This document shows positions 38,501 through 51,820 of a stretch of DNA of 64,000 nucleotides, one piece after another. The notes beneath the pieces were generated by a model. The model did no database searches, had not been told where the DNA came from, and worked only from the letters and a program-made list of their open reading frames with translations. Source of the stretch: Juglans regia (Eukaryota; Streptophyta; Magnoliopsida; Fagales; Juglandaceae). The number at the start of each line of letters is the position of its first letter. Position 1 is the stretch's first letter. The stretch covers positions 27,227,722-27,291,721 of the forward strand of contig NC_049912.1 in the NCBI RefSeq assembly GCF_001411555.2. The letters run 5' to 3'. Position numbers and translations under genes: made by a program.

Positions 38501-38865
38501 TTATAAAGAGGGAGAGAGATGTGAAATTCAATTACATATTGTATTTCGAGCAGATGATTTAATAACTTTCACACGCTGACATATTAAACGATCCGATTGA
38601 ATTCCACGGCTACTGCATGCAGCGAGAGAGATATATACCTGATGAAGAAGGGGCCGGTGGGGTAGCGTGCGCCGGGGGACACTATCAAGTGAAAAAGGTG
38701 ATCAGTGTCAGCTGAAAGGAAATCCAGGTTACAGGAAGAAAGGAGTGTATGTCTCTTTGTGAGAGAGAGCGAGAGAGGGACGGTGGTGATGTGATTGTTG
38801 CAGAGAGCATTGGGCATTCGGCATTGCAGGCTAAATTTAAACTTTCTCGGCTAAATATAGCTGTG
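37454..38865 (-). promoter_or_regulatory. 5' leader and core promoter of the SGB1-like gene
   Basis: A donor at 38638-38637 (CATCAG then GTATAT) and an acceptor just before 37598 define a leader intron. The upstream leader exon ends at 38639. A CTATATTTA box lies near 38852-38860 on the minus strand. The intron carries long TA and CATA microsatellites (37880-37990, 38477-38500) and a GA run (38216-38239). An upstream ATG at 38817 opens a frame that, after splicing, passes over the main start in another frame. Confidence 0.5.
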
Positions 38866-40489
38866 GACCTGTGGTGGTTTTTGTAGCGAAGAAGCAAAGA
38901 CAGCCACGAAGAAGCAGCTGGAGGCATGACCTTTCCGAGAGAGAGAGAGAGAGCGCTTCGGTGGACCAACACCTGTACGTTATTTTAGTCATAAACAAAA
39001 AGAAAAAAAGGAAAAATAATTTTGTTATATGACTTTTTTTTTTAAATATTTGTATGACTCCCATTACATGTATATTACGAATAAAAAAGAAATAAATAAT
39101 TTCCTAATTATTTTATCCGTATAATAATAAAACGATAACTTTTATTTTTAAAATATCTTTGAAAAACTTTCATATATATATATATATATATTTCGATTTT
39201 ATTATTTTTATATAACTAAACCCTTCATTTATAATAAAGTTGTAAAAAAGCTAAAAAAATTATAAAACATCATTTTAATTGGACTCTCTTGAAAAATTAA
39301 GTTATACAACCAGTAATGATTCAATACTAAGATGTATAAGTCCAGCACGTTCTTCTCAAAAAATAATGGAATACGTCATTAAAAAATAAACTTTTTATGT
39401 AAGTCTCATGTTCATCGTATAAAAAAAAAAAGAATAAAAATGTAATACATAGAATTGTATTTTAAAAGTTACAAAGTAGAAGATTTTGGGAGATATTTGG
39501 TAATAATTCTCATCTCATCTCATCTATTTATCAAACATCACTTAAATACAAATACTTTCAATCTAATCATTATAACATTTTCAAACTAATAATTACAACT
39601 TTATTAAATTTTCACACAAAAAATAAAAAACAACTCAACTTTTTCAAATTTCAAAACAAAAATAATATTAAAAAATAATATTTTAATTTTATAATATTTT
39701 TTATTCAATTTTTTCTCTCATTTTTTAAAATACAAAAAATACTTAACTCAAACTATCTCACTATTATTCATAAAACATCTTACTACTATATACAAAATTC
39801 TTATCTCATCTCATTCCCCAAGCATCTTCTAATCGTAACTGTTTTAAAAAGATTCTAAGATTTTTTAAAAAAATAAAATTAAACTTCAAACCACTTATTT
39901 CATCACAAGTTTTAATTCCTAATAGATCAAATCACTAAAAATTAAAAAAAATTAAAATAAAACGCATCAGCTATGGTTAGAAGTAAAATAATACGTACCA
40001 AAAAATTACCAACATATACATATTTCCATTTCAAAATTACCGCAACCCAAACATATTGTCATGATCCTCGCAGTTTTTAAAATTTCCAAAAAATTATCAC
40101 ACTACAATTTTTAATCCATGTAAGAACATCAGCACGCAAATGGTGAATGTGTTTCTCTCACATCTTCTGTAAGAAAGATGAAATCCTTTGTGAATAAATC
40201 AATCCAAGAAAAATGAGAATAAAAAATAAAAATCATCTTCGAACCTTGACAATGTGCACTAAGATTTCGGGCTAAACAACAATTTCGCAAAAATTACAAT
40301 TCACATCACATTTAATAAGGGCATGCATACTCTTCGTATATCTGCTGCAAAAATACTTGAACAAGATGGAGAAAGCTAAAGGAGATTTGAGTATAGAGGA
40401 AAAGTTAACCGAAGACTAGTTCCATTATCTTGGCACTATCCCATGAAACATAATGACCGGCTGCTATACCACAATAGTAACTCCACCAA
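38866..40489. other. Spacer between GC5 3' end and SGB1 promoter
   Basis: AT-rich and gene-free. It contains one long GTTTGGAT-family element at about 39490-39835. The right end holds the GC5 3' untranslated region. Two short Ser-rich frames at 38685-39064 overlap the (GA)n leader and are not genes. Confidence 0.5.
39490..39835. mobile_element. MITE-like element, GTTTGGAT family, larger copy
   Basis: Starts in GGGAGATATTTGGTAATAATTCTCATCTCATC and ends CTTATCTCATCTCATTCCCCAAGCATC, an inverted arrangement. The core AATAATATTAAAAAATAATATTTTAAT is shared with the copy at 1808-2028. Non-coding. Confidence 0.55.
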
Positions 40490-43400
40490 TCAGGCAGTAA
40501 CCATTGATGAACTCATTATCTGGATCTGTAAACAAAGAGGCAAGAATGAAGACCAAGCTCTTTTTTTTTTTGTTTTCCTCCTTTTACTTATTGCTTCAAA
40601 TCATACCTTATTCACAAGTAAGTTTACTTGCTCCCTGTACATCTCCTTCAAATCTACAATATCTGCGCGAAGTTCTTCCAGCTAGACATGCAATCACGTA
40701 TATATGTCAGGATTTGAGAGAAAATAGTACCCTCTTCTTTATATGTTTTCATTTACAACATAAAAATATAGATACAATGCAGATATTGAAAAAGCAACAC
40801 TAAAGAATATATGATGGAAATCCGAGGGGTTGGCTCAAGTAGTAAAGGCCTTGGTCTTGGGGGTATACTCCCCATGGTCTAAGGTTCTAACTCTTGAGTG
40901 TAAACAATTTTTTGAGGTCACGTCCTATCGGCTTTTCTGATGATTTACCAAATCCGTGTGATGTGAATGTGTTACATGGGGACTAGTCATAACAGGAAAA
41001 TAAAAAAATTCGTGATGATTTACAAGGTCTGGTCTCTGAGGTTGCTCATCATAACCGGAGGGGAAAAAAGGAATCATGGTGGAAATCATGTGCTTCAGGG
41101 CAACCACAAGTCCAAAGCTATATTTTCAGTTGCTTTTTGTTTTTTATTTTTTTGACCAAGGGGAGGGAGGATTTCCCAGAGGTAAGTAAGTACAACTTCT
41201 GATTTTCTCCAAGCATTACATTCCCTGTGTTCATCTATCAAAATCGAAAGCTAAGCTTTTATCTGTGGTTCCTCAATCCAAAATGAAGCAGAGAACTCAA
41301 TGACAAAACAAACTAGCATCAGATTTGATCCTATAAATGGCTATACAGAATATCCCAAGCTGAAAACATATTACCATTCCAAGCAAAGATCCAGACTGAA
41401 TATACATACCTCCTCATCACGTTCACCCATTAGCTCCAGCGCAGCAGAGTGTCGCCTCCTTAATGATTCTAGCTCTGCCTGTATGCCAGGCAACATGGAA
41501 GCCTCTACCTGTAACTTCTCACACTGCATTCAACGCAAGCAATTCTCAAAAAATATGTAATTTAAAAAAAAGGACACTTAAAAGAATAAAAATAAGATAT
41601 TGAACCTCACCTGCCCTGTCATTTTGACCAATTCCTCGGCAAGAGAATCACGTATAGATTCCAACGATGCCTTAGCAAAAGAGAAACAAAAAGCAATCAA
41701 AACAGTAAGTCAATGAAAACTGTTCATAATGAAACGGCATAATATAACTGTATGGCCCCTAAAAATTCAACAATGGTTGAATATGAACAAACACAACTCT
41801 GCAGAGCTCATAACTGGAAAATGCAATAAAGCAAAAGAAACAAAATGTGTAGGAAGAAATAAAATTTCAGGAGTTTAGAACATAGACCATACCAAACGAG
41901 ACATGTATGAAGCAAGCTCACCCTCCTTCTGACGTAGAGCGGCTTCAAAAGCACTAGGCGTCATGCTCTTCATAAAATATGGATTCATGGTTAACTCTCC
42001 AGCGTTTCTCCTCTCGGAGAAACTGTCAGACGAGTCCAAAGATGCTTGCAGGAAATAGCTTTCCTCCATGCTGCCTAGGCTGCTAGCGCTTGAAAGCTTT
42101 CGGCTTAAGTTTCCTGCACAAATTTTCAAAATATATAACATCTGTGGACCTTCAACTCATGCAAAGTAAATTCAAAGCATCAAACCATTCTCAAAAGCAG
42201 AACTGTGCTTTGTTATTGGAGTTTGATCTGTTGCAGCAGCCGCAGAATGAACATGAGCTGTCCTTTCCAAATCCAACCGAGCAGTTTTCTCCTTTTCTAT
42301 CTCCTGTCAAGGATCAGGAAGTCAATCCAGAAAATCTCAATGACCCTAAGATATAGATAGAACAAGGGCAGTCTAATGAAACTTTTCAATAAAAATAATG
42401 AATAAAAAAGTTCCACTTAACGGCTATGAACTAAAATGAATCAGACTAAGATCTCTTAATACTACTAAGATGGAGCTAGATGCAGTTCCTCTTCTTACTA
42501 TCAAATGTAACTTCAAATTATATAAGAACCAGAGGCACCACCTGCTGTAGCAGTTCCCTGTGCATCAGTGCATCTTGTAACTCTTGCTTGTGTTTCCGCC
42601 TGAGTTCCTTAATTTGTTCTTCAAGCTGGTTTGCATGACCTTCCTGGGTGTCAGCTTCCTCCTTGGCTGCAAGGTACTCTTGCCTATTTTCAGCTGCTCT
42701 CTGTCTCTCCTTTTCAAGGGATCTACTTAACTGCATCTGTTCTGTTCTAAGACATGAGATCTGAAACAAATCACAGCTGTGAGCTAGTTTCTATGAAAAA
42801 GCCCCAGTACTTAAAACAAGATAACCAACAAAAGCAGAACCTGAGCCTCAAGAACATTAATTCGAGATAAGGTTTGAGATAAGCGCTCATTCACAGATTG
42901 CTCTCTTTCCTCTGCAGCTGCAGCTTTGGCCTCTGCTTCCTGTATGCAATAAATGTAATCATATAAGAGCAATGTAAATGTTTCAAATGAAATTAACAAA
43001 AACTTCTACACACCTGAAGTCGAGAATTAAGGGACCTCTCAACAGCAGCCCAGGCTTCTGCTCTTCTGGCAGTTGTTTCCTGTTGCCAATAAAATAAAGA
43101 ATCAAACACAAGACCCAAGCAAACTGACACAACTAAATTGAAGAACCAGCATTGGAGATCCATAAACATCCTCATCAGAACTCTAAAATTTTGTTTTTAC
43201 ATATTCACCTGCATAGCTTCAATCTGCCTTAAAAGAGGCCTTGTAGATTCTGGAACTTGTGTAATCAACTCCTCACATCGACGCTCACTTGCCTAGAAAA
43301 AGAAAAAAAAAATCTGCAAGATGATGCCAACAAATGAGAAAGAAATAAAGGGTTACAGTTTAAGCAAAAAAGAGGAATTTTGACAAACTTGATAACGTTT

Positions 43401-44397
43401 CTGAAGATCTTCGATGTCCCTACGAAGCATGTCTTCTCTAAACACTGCCTGCAAAATTGATGATAGAGTATGTTAATCATGATCAGTGGCATGTCAGCTG
43501 GAAAAAACCAACAATCCAACTGATGTCTCAAAAACCTGCTGCTCCTTTCTACTCAGAGTTTGCCTTAATTCTTCAAGTGCCTGAACTAGCATAGCTTCAC
43601 GTTCCTGGGCCTCTCTCAAACGACTCTCTAGTTCAGTTCTTGCGTCATTGTTGGCACGCGTCTCTGCTAATGCCTCAGCCTCCTTCGCAGCATTCAAAGC
43701 ATTTGTATAGTATTCTTTCAGTGCTGCAAGTTCTGTTTGGTGTTTTTCTACTGTTTCCTGCAGCAAGTGCTCTGTAGCCATTTTGTCCTTCTTGATACTC
43801 TCTACTTTATTTTCTTCTACCTGGAAGTAGAAATTATATACCATTTATCAATAATAGATTGAATCTTCTTCACAACAGCATCTCTACATTTTTAACAAGA
43901 ACGTGCTAGTTCCGTTAAGATCATATGGACTTTCATTTACTTTGGAGTATTATATAATGGACTTCCTCAATTAACAGGCAACAGAATAGTGAACACTTTC
44001 TTACAAACAGGTAAAAACTAAGACAAGTGCTGCATAAAGTCCATTTCTTTATTAACTTTATAGTGGCTCGGAGAAAGTGATTGTTCAGTTTGATTGTCAA
44101 GGAGATAACATATTTAGAGAATCTCTCAGAAGTTTGACTACCTGAAACTTAGTAATCAGCCCCTTCTTCTCTTCTTCAAGCTCTCTAATCTAGCTTTCAG
44201 GAAAAAGGAGAAAAGAAAAGACAAAGGATTTGTTATATCAGAATAGGTAGCAGCAGAAGGATGAAAAGTTAGACAACCAGGAAGCCTGCAAGCCATACCT
44301 GAGCCCTTAATTTCCTAATCTGAGATTCTTGAGCAGCCTGCTTTTTTGAAAGCCCTTCACCTGAGATGATATACAAAAATCGATTTAACAAATTACA

Positions 44398-44428
<31 letters not shown>

Positions 44429-47400
44429 TATTGAGAACACATAGGAAAGGATCTGTATACTCCCTAATATATAGACTTCCAAATTCCTCACCGATTTGCA
44501 TTCAAGTTTTTTTTTTTCTTGAAGGAATTGTCATTGTTTGGGAATCAGATTTTACCATGATACTTGGCCAATAAGTAAATTGAAACAATATTGGCAGGAA
44601 ACCAGCAAATCCAGAAAGTATCCATCATGACTGTACAGAGGAACCTCACATACAAATTAGGCCCGTGACATGAAACTTGGGACTAGAGGCCTCAAAGTGC
44701 TACAAGTGAATAAATTGCACTGTGGCACCATCATCCTATAATTTGTAGAATTTTCTCCGGTTGAAAATTTATGCTTCGAACATTTGAGGACATGACACTT
44801 CTTCCCAGCCAAGTGTGATACTTCCCCAGAATTATTACAATATAATATTGACTGAAATAGAGCAAATATCATGAGGGTCCTCATTTCTTTTTTATTAAAT
44901 TAGAATGTTTATTTTTTCATAATTACTCTATCAAACTCTTGGAATACCCTCAATGGAAAATAGACACTATGTAACTTTATTGCATTGGAGAAAAATAAAA
45001 TCATGCTTTTGTTTTTATAAGTAATAAGAGAAAAAATAAAATCATGCTATGGACCTCCCCTTATTCAATAGATTATCTCAAGGAAAGGTTTAATAGTTTT
45101 TATATTCTTTTGGTAACAATGGAAATGCTTAATTTGTACAAAAAAACCTCCTCAAGCCTTGTTATGAGGATTTGGTCGGGCCCATGTTGAACAAGCCAAA
45201 ACATGCACCGCCCAAACTGAATAGGGTGCATGAGTTAGAAGTTGAAAGGACACCCTATGGGATAAAAATCCACAATCTCTCACCCACCAACTACTTTAAG
45301 GGAGTGGAAGCGTCATTTAGGCGTCAGCTAATTGACCATGAGTTTCCATTCTGTACAAACTATAACATAACAGATGACCCTCTATAATGCTGATGTGTCT
45401 AAGACAAGCCTCTCAATAGCTCAAGCCTAGATAGTGCATCTAGCATAAACAAGCACCAAAAAACCGAACATGTGGAAAAAATACAGGTTATTTTGTTAAA
45501 AGAAAAGAAACGCAATAATAGGCCACTATTAGAGGTTGCACATCTCTACCTTCAGCCATAACCTGAGTAATTATTTCATCTTTTTCTTTCAGAAGAGCAG
45601 CTGCATCACTTTTTTTACTCTGCTCTCTTCTAAGCGTATCCCTTTCCTTAGTCAGAGCATAAACCTGTAACCATACACCAGGGTAATTAGTGATCAAGGT
45701 AAAGGTAAGTATAGGGTAAAAGGATTCTATTTGTTACCACTAAACAGGCTTACTATATCAAGAATTAATATTTGCACCTGACCTCGTGTTGGAATTAAGG
45801 CTTTGGTGAATGTAAATGTGGCAATTACGGAAAAGATCATTAAGTCCTAATTTACAAAATATTAAGATAACACCTGCAATTTATTACTCCAAGCAATGCA
45901 ATGTAAAGTTGATCCGCAAGTTACCAATTAATACATGGTACATGAACTTAATTCGTCAGGTATAAAAAGGTTACACGTTCTGAAGCTCAATACCTTTTCC
46001 TTCTTTCACATGGTACACCAAATTGTATGAAAGAAGTCATTATTATATCTTTATTATACTAGATTTAAAATCAAAGGATAAAAGAAGTCATTATTTCCAT
46101 GACAGAAAAATGAAACATCTACATCTCTAATGCCTCAGAAGCATCAAAAAAATTAGTATACAACCAAGAAAACACCACAGCTAGCAGTGTATCAGAAACT
46201 TGACAAGTACAAACCCTTTGGGGTCTTTAAGAAAACTTAAAATCTTTGAAAAGCATACATCATGAGATGAGCACTGTGCTACTGGAGGAAAATATGAGTA
46301 CGACTCAATCATTGTGAAGAAATGAACACATTAAGAATCAAATTTTAAAAACTAAAATGGCTTTTCAACCTAGAGTCTGAATCTCTTAAATGGTTAGGAC
46401 CTATCTGAATTAAATCATGAACATAGAAAAAAAAAAAATGATGAAAAACACACCTTCCTTTCCAGAGTTGCAACCCTCTGATGGTATTCCTCTCGCAAAG
46501 ACTCAACTTCTGCATCATTGGATTTTCTCTGTTCCATAATTTTCAGCAGTTAAAAGTATGAATGAATGAAAAGTCAAGGGAAGCGAAGTATCTTTCAAAC
46601 ATGGAGTTTATGATCCCAACATGTTCAATTGAAAGATGCAGCAAACAGATGAGAAATAAATGACAGGTATATAGCAATCAACCATGTGAAGATATTTTTT
46701 TTATGAAAGCAAAACTTCTAAGAGTTCACGTATAAACTGAGCCCAGGTGATAGTTTTTTATGATAAGAAAGAGAATTGAGCCCGGATGATAGTGATTTAA
46801 CTATAACAGAAACAGAAAGTTACAATGATCTAAATGTGACTCCAAAATACAAGCATTTGTGGGTTCAGTGTGAAAATATGGGTCCAACACAGTTTCAAGA
46901 AAACTTAATCAGGCTTGCCCAAAATTGGAACATACAAAAAAGGGTACTCAGCAAGTTCAAGTCAAATAAGTAAGTATAATTTCATAATTGTAGAAATGAA
47001 AATTCCAAAACTAAGAGTTCATTGCTTTTAGACGCATAAACTATCAACAAAATAAATATAGGTGATCTAGGTAAAGTACTAGAAAGAAATTCATTATAAA
47101 TCAGTTAATTGGGAATGAAACCAACGAAAAATACACTTGCAGATATTTTATAAGCAAAAACTACAAAAGCACATCAAAGAGATCTCAAAATAATCATTAT
47201 AGTCTAGTGCACATGAATCAATTAACCGTGGATGTATAATATTCTCTGGCATACATACATACATGAATATATCGTGATAAAATCATACTTACTCATAATA
47301 AGTACATTTTAAGGAACATAAGGTATCATTGTACGGACCTTCAAATCCTCAATCACGGCCTTTAGTTGTTCATTTTCGTTCATCATCTTAGCAATCTCAT

Positions 47401-50400
47401 CCGCTTTTGCCTAGAACCAAAATATTCAAATTTAGCAGAATCTAAAAAAAAAAGTAGATCAAATAAAATGTCTTCACAGGATGCAGAGAGACAAACTGCT
47501 GAGCAATTCAAATCATGCTTGTATTCTGAAAAATTGCAACTAGAGCCCAAGACAAGTGGAGGAGAGAAGTGATTATGAATGTCCTAGAGACCTATCATTA
47601 ATCCAAAATTTTGATGAGACCTTATATTCTGTGATTGCATTTCAACTCTTGCATTTAAAATTAAATCGTATTCTTTTTTCTTTGAGGCTGCGTTTGGTTC
47701 CCAAAATAAGCTGAGTTTAGTCTAACTTTAAGCTGAGTCTAACATCTAAACACCCAACTCTCAAATTACTAAACTCATCACAACTCAAAACCTTCTTACA
47801 CATGGGACCTACAACTTTTTTCAATTTAAAACATTTTTATACGTGGGACCTACAACCTTTTTCAATTTCTCATAAAAAATACCAAACTCATCTTAACATC
47901 CAAACACACTTTAAACTCAGTTTAGATGGGCTCCACATAACTCCCTCCACTACTCAATTCACTACTATTTGTAAAGAACTCAACTTAATTGAGCTTAGCT
48001 CAACATCCAAATACAGCCTAAGTGAATTTTGACTCTCTCAGTGAAAGCAAGATACCTCATAGATTAATGGTTGACTATACAAGAAATTAGGCGCAATTTT
48101 AAGGAAAAAAAAAAAAAAACTAAAGACATGTGGTGTATGGGATGGTTTAGCCTTATTGATGGTGGTAATGTCATCCTTCATTTACAGGTAGGTGCTGAAG
48201 GTAGGCTTTAGAATTTAACAGACTTGGAGTCCCCTGCAGTTGTGGTAGTCAAGTAGGCTATTAAAACCAAAGGTTGAGGCACATTAAAGGACCGGCACCT
48301 TCATTGAGATTGCAGTGCCTTCAGCAGAGTCAATATTCCCAACCATAATAATCGGTCTAAAATAATTATCCACATATGGAGAAAGAAATGTGCACAAGAG
48401 CATTCAACCATCACTGAATCATCATTATAGAGATTTACAGTCAGTACAAAAAAAGGAAGAGACAACAAAGAAGAAAATATTCTGAAAGAATATGATTAGA
48501 CCTTCAACACTTTCAGGGGGCAGGCTTAAACACAATCAAATGACCTTACTTATTCCCAAAATTATGTGTAAATAGCTGCCATATAAAAGCTGTGGTATCA
48601 AAGGAACATGGCCTTGTGAAATACCTGAGCTTGTCTAGCAGCACCTTGCAATGCATTTTCCATCATCTTCATCTCCCTCTTCACCTTCTCCAATTCAAAC
48701 AGAGTATCTGAAGAACCGGAGTGATTTGTTCCTGAGCTCACCTGTTGCTCTTTAATGTCAGCCTCATCATCTCTGGCTTTTTGATCCACTTCAAATCCCT
48801 TAATAATTGCATGATTTTCAGGAGAAAGAGATTGAGACACCGTCGTTGCAGCTTCATCCGAAGCAAGTGCATTGGTCAATGGATGGTTAGAAGAGTTTCC
48901 AGCACTATTAGTCTCCTCAGCCCGAACAAAATGTAAACCAGAGAGCTCAGTTTCACCTCCAGCATGGCTATCACTTGATGCCTCACATTCAATTGTCTCT
49001 GCAATATCTTCTGCTTGCGAGTTCTGCTTATCCATACTCTCTACTTTTTTCACTTGTTCATCCAGACTCTCACTTGTATCAATGAAAGTATGCAACTCAT
49101 GTGGCAAAATCATAATATTCTCAACTTGATCTACTTCAATGGCACCTGACTTGGTTTGCACCAAGTCTGGATTTTTGGAGGGTGCCACTTCTGATCTCTC
49201 TTTCTCTTGTTGATTGTCAATAGACTCCAATGTCTCAACATCCTGACTGTTGGGTTCAGGTTGTATAATAGGCATAGCTGTTGATGCAGATTTGGCTAGT
49301 TCAGAATTTGAAGTCACATTATTTGTCTCCTCTGCCATGTCTGATCGTTCAGCGTCTTTGGCTACCTCTTGGATTTCAGCTAGTTCTGAATTTGAAGTTA
49401 CATTATTTGTCTCCTCTGCAGTGTCTGAGTGCTTAGCATCTTTGTCTACCTCATGGATTTCATTTTCTTCTTCTGCTTGTTCAGCTCCAGAATGGAGAGA
49501 TCTGTCACTCTTGACTTCGGTCACCTCCTTTTCCTCTACATTAGATTTATGCTGCGCAGAGCCAGGTTTTTCAGATGATTTCTCAACTGCAGGTGGATAC
49601 TGGGAAGATTCCGATATTTCTGATGACTCACCAGTACTTTCCTCACTTTTATGCCCCATAAGGGCCATGACAGGATCAAACAGTGCTTTCCTGTCGGCAG
49701 TGGAAGCCCATGAACCTGATGCTGGCAAGTAAAGAGAGAGATCATAGCCATAATAAATTTAAAACCTGCATTTTGAACTTTGATACAAAATAACGGACAC
49801 CCTTTTACATCTTGAGAACTTTGGACCAAACCAACAAGAAAAAACTATGCTACACAACACAGAGTGTCAGAGAGTCATGAAATAGAAAAACTTCAATACG
49901 TTTTTATAGATGAGGTGATGAGGGTCAGTACCTCTTATGCTGGAAACGAAGAGATTGAAGCAAGATGATAGTATATAGGAGAGGGGTAAAGATACTGAAG
50001 AAAACTGAGTTGGAACAATAGTCCTCTCTTCCTCTCTTAGCTCTGGGATTCTAGAGGGCAGAAACAAATGTACATACACGAAAAATGTAAAGGTACATTT
50101 TCAACGTAATTCTCAATCAATCTTCCGTATTATGAAACACATAAATCACAAGCCCATTGACTGACTCCATTATTTTCGTTGCACGTCCACGTCTTGCTAT
50201 AGTCGGGTTTCAATTCCACGAAAGGACTTAAAGCTGCGTAGTCTAGCTATAGCATTTAACCACAACTCACTATATGGCAAGATAGTCAACCACTCCACTA
50301 ACATACCTATGCGTGGTTCAACATAACAACAAGCTTATACTGGTTGATTTGTAAATCAAAATTATAATGGAAATACAAAAATGGTACCTTCATTGCTGGA

Positions 50401-50544
50401 TTCGGAATTCTCCGACTTCTCTTCTAAACCGAGAGCTGTGTCAAAATTCTTCTCGATGTTCTTCACGCTCTCCTGGAGCTTATTCACCGCTCCGGCGAGA
50501 TCCGGGAAGTTCCCCAAGGAAACTCTCCCACCAAACCACGCCAT
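40490..50544 (-). CDS. GC5: Golgin candidate 5, TMF-like coiled-coil Golgi protein
   Basis: Nineteen exons join in phase: 50544-50388, 49721-48625, 47410-47339, 46528-46454, 45664-45550, 44360-44299, 44189-44142, 43820-43536, 43448-43389, 43292-43209, 43079-43014, 42939-42841, 42760-42542, 42303-42186, 42113-41893, 41670-41611, 41523-41410, 40681-40607, 40525-40490 (1020 residues; Arabidopsis about 956). The start MAWFGGRVSLGNFPDLAGAV is diagnostic. Exon 2 encodes a long acidic, Ser/Glu-rich, probably disordered region (about residues 53-418). The rest is nearly continuous coiled coil, including RDTLRREQSKKSDAAALLKE and RKLSSASSLGSMEESYFLQA, ending in the TMF-type Rab-binding segment ELRADIVDLKEMYREQVN. 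It is a Golgi-rim tether thought to bind Rab6-class (RabH) GTPases. Exon 2 carries an 84-base tandem duplication. Introns hold a SINE-like copy and a MITE. Confidence 0.95.
40822..41000 (+). mobile_element. tRNA-derived SINE-like element in GC5 intron 17
   Basis: GGGGTTGGCTCAAGTAGTAAAGGCC resembles the 5' end of a tRNA with an A box, and AAGGTTCTAACTCTTGAG the B box about 40 bases on. The segment between (TTGGTCTTGGGGGTATACTCCCC) matches a weaker copy at 20538-20660. The 3' border is unclear because related words (GTGATGATTTACAAGGTC) recur up to about 41035. Confidence 0.6.
47687..48018. mobile_element. MITE in GC5 intron 2
   Basis: Left end GGCTGCGTTTGGTT, then AAGCTGAGTTTAGTC. The right end, reverse-complemented, is GGCTGTATTTGGATGTTGAGCTAAGCTC. 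The two termini agree at most positions. The 330-base body includes a doubled GTGGGACCTACAAC segment. It carries no open frame and resembles hAT/PIF-type non-autonomous elements by end sequence. Confidence 0.7.
49298..49465 (-). repeat. 84-base in-frame tandem duplication within GC5 exon 2
   Basis: The 84 bases from 49298 and the 84 bases from 49382 are near-identical copies (AGTTCTGAATTTGAAGT, ACATTATTTGTCTCCTCTGC, then ATGGATTTC or TTGGATTTC). They encode two 28-residue repeats around AEETNNVTSNSELAEIQEV. The unit is a multiple of three, so the coiled-coil frame is preserved. Confidence 0.85.
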
Positions 50545-51820
50545 CTTCAGATTACGAACCGAGATCAAGGAACTCGATCCGAATCTCTCTGACCGGAGAA
50601 TTAGAACACATCAAGAACCCTGCATTTAATGCCAATCCAATTTCAACAACAACAGAGTTACAAAAAATACTTCAACGGTATTTTGGGTTTGGATGCACAG
50701 CTTATCCATAGGTATAATAATGACGAAGATGCGAGATCATATTCGCAATGAATGCGTAAATCTGAGAAGGAGATCAACGGCGGGGGATTGAAGTGAGGAA
50801 GAAAGTTCGGGAAATGACCTTTCGGCAGTCCGATTGGGTGTGAAGGCCCTCGTGATTCGCCAATCAAATCGTGGCTATTTCGCTTTTTCGAGCTGCTTAA
50901 ACGACTTTTGGAGTGTGATTGGCCCTTACGGTTCCAGAATCTGAGAGAGAGATCTTTCTGATACGCTGGAAGAGAAGGTGGTTGGTCCGGTAGACGTGGA
51001 CGCGGGGCGCCGGGGTTGATCTGAATGGCTCTGCGAAATTAAAATTTGCAGTCTCCCGTACAATTCTTTATCGTGTTTTTATTTTTCATTGCATTTTCTT
51101 TCAAATTTACAATTTTTTTATAATTTTATTATAAATAAAAAATAATTATGTAAAGTTAAAATTATTTCTAATCAAACGACACAATACATAAACAATAAAA
51201 AATAGGGGATTTCAAAAAATAAAAATGGAAAAAATGGATTGAGTAATCTGTATCCAAAACACACCTTTTAAAACAGCAAACGAATGAATCCCAAATTATA
51301 TTTATATTTATAAGTTAGTGTGTAAAACACGGCATCTACGTAATTAACATAATAAAACTTAATTTATAATAAAATTTTAAATTTTAAATCTCTTATCAAT
51401 TAAAACATTCAACGGCATAAAAAAATATATTATTCACACAAATTTATAAATGGAAATACTCTTTAATTTATCAACCCAAAAACAATTATCACTCACTATA
51501 AAAAAGTTACTATAGAAGTTGAGAAGGGCAACAACAAACTCCCCCATTTTTATAATTCTATTTTAAATTAAAAACAATTACATAATATTTGAAATCAAAA
51601 TAAACAAAAAGTTTAATATTGTTTAATAGTTTATGAATATCTTTATTTCAACTTGGCTTATTTTTAGGACTGTGAAGCCGAGCCTTTTATCCAAGCACCT
51701 TGCGCTTTCCCGCCACTATCTGTTAGCTCCCAGACGGGCTGATTCAATAGCCTACTATATTCTTATGTCTTTCCACAACGCCTCTTATATCCTTCTCCTC
51801 CTCCTTATTTGGAACGCCAG
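50545..51820. promoter_or_regulatory. Divergent promoter region of GC5 and the PPR gene
   Basis: About 1.3 kb separates the GC5 start on the minus strand from the PPR start on the plus strand. The GC5 side (50545-51030) is comparatively GC-rich, with GGACGCGGGGCGCCGGGG at about 50999. The middle, 51060-51650, is AT-rich. No other gene is evident. Shared or bidirectional promoter use is inference from orientation. Confidence 0.5.

Noticed and set aside
38584..39064. Three Ser/Leu-rich minus-strand frames at the SGB1 leader
   Set aside because: They overlap CT-rich leader DNA; only the ATG at 38817 is of interest, as an upstream frame and not as a gene.
45172..45387. 71-codon plus-strand frame within a GC5 intron
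   Set aside because: Resembles a decayed repeat fragment but no retrotransposon motif could be identified; antisense to a well-supported gene.
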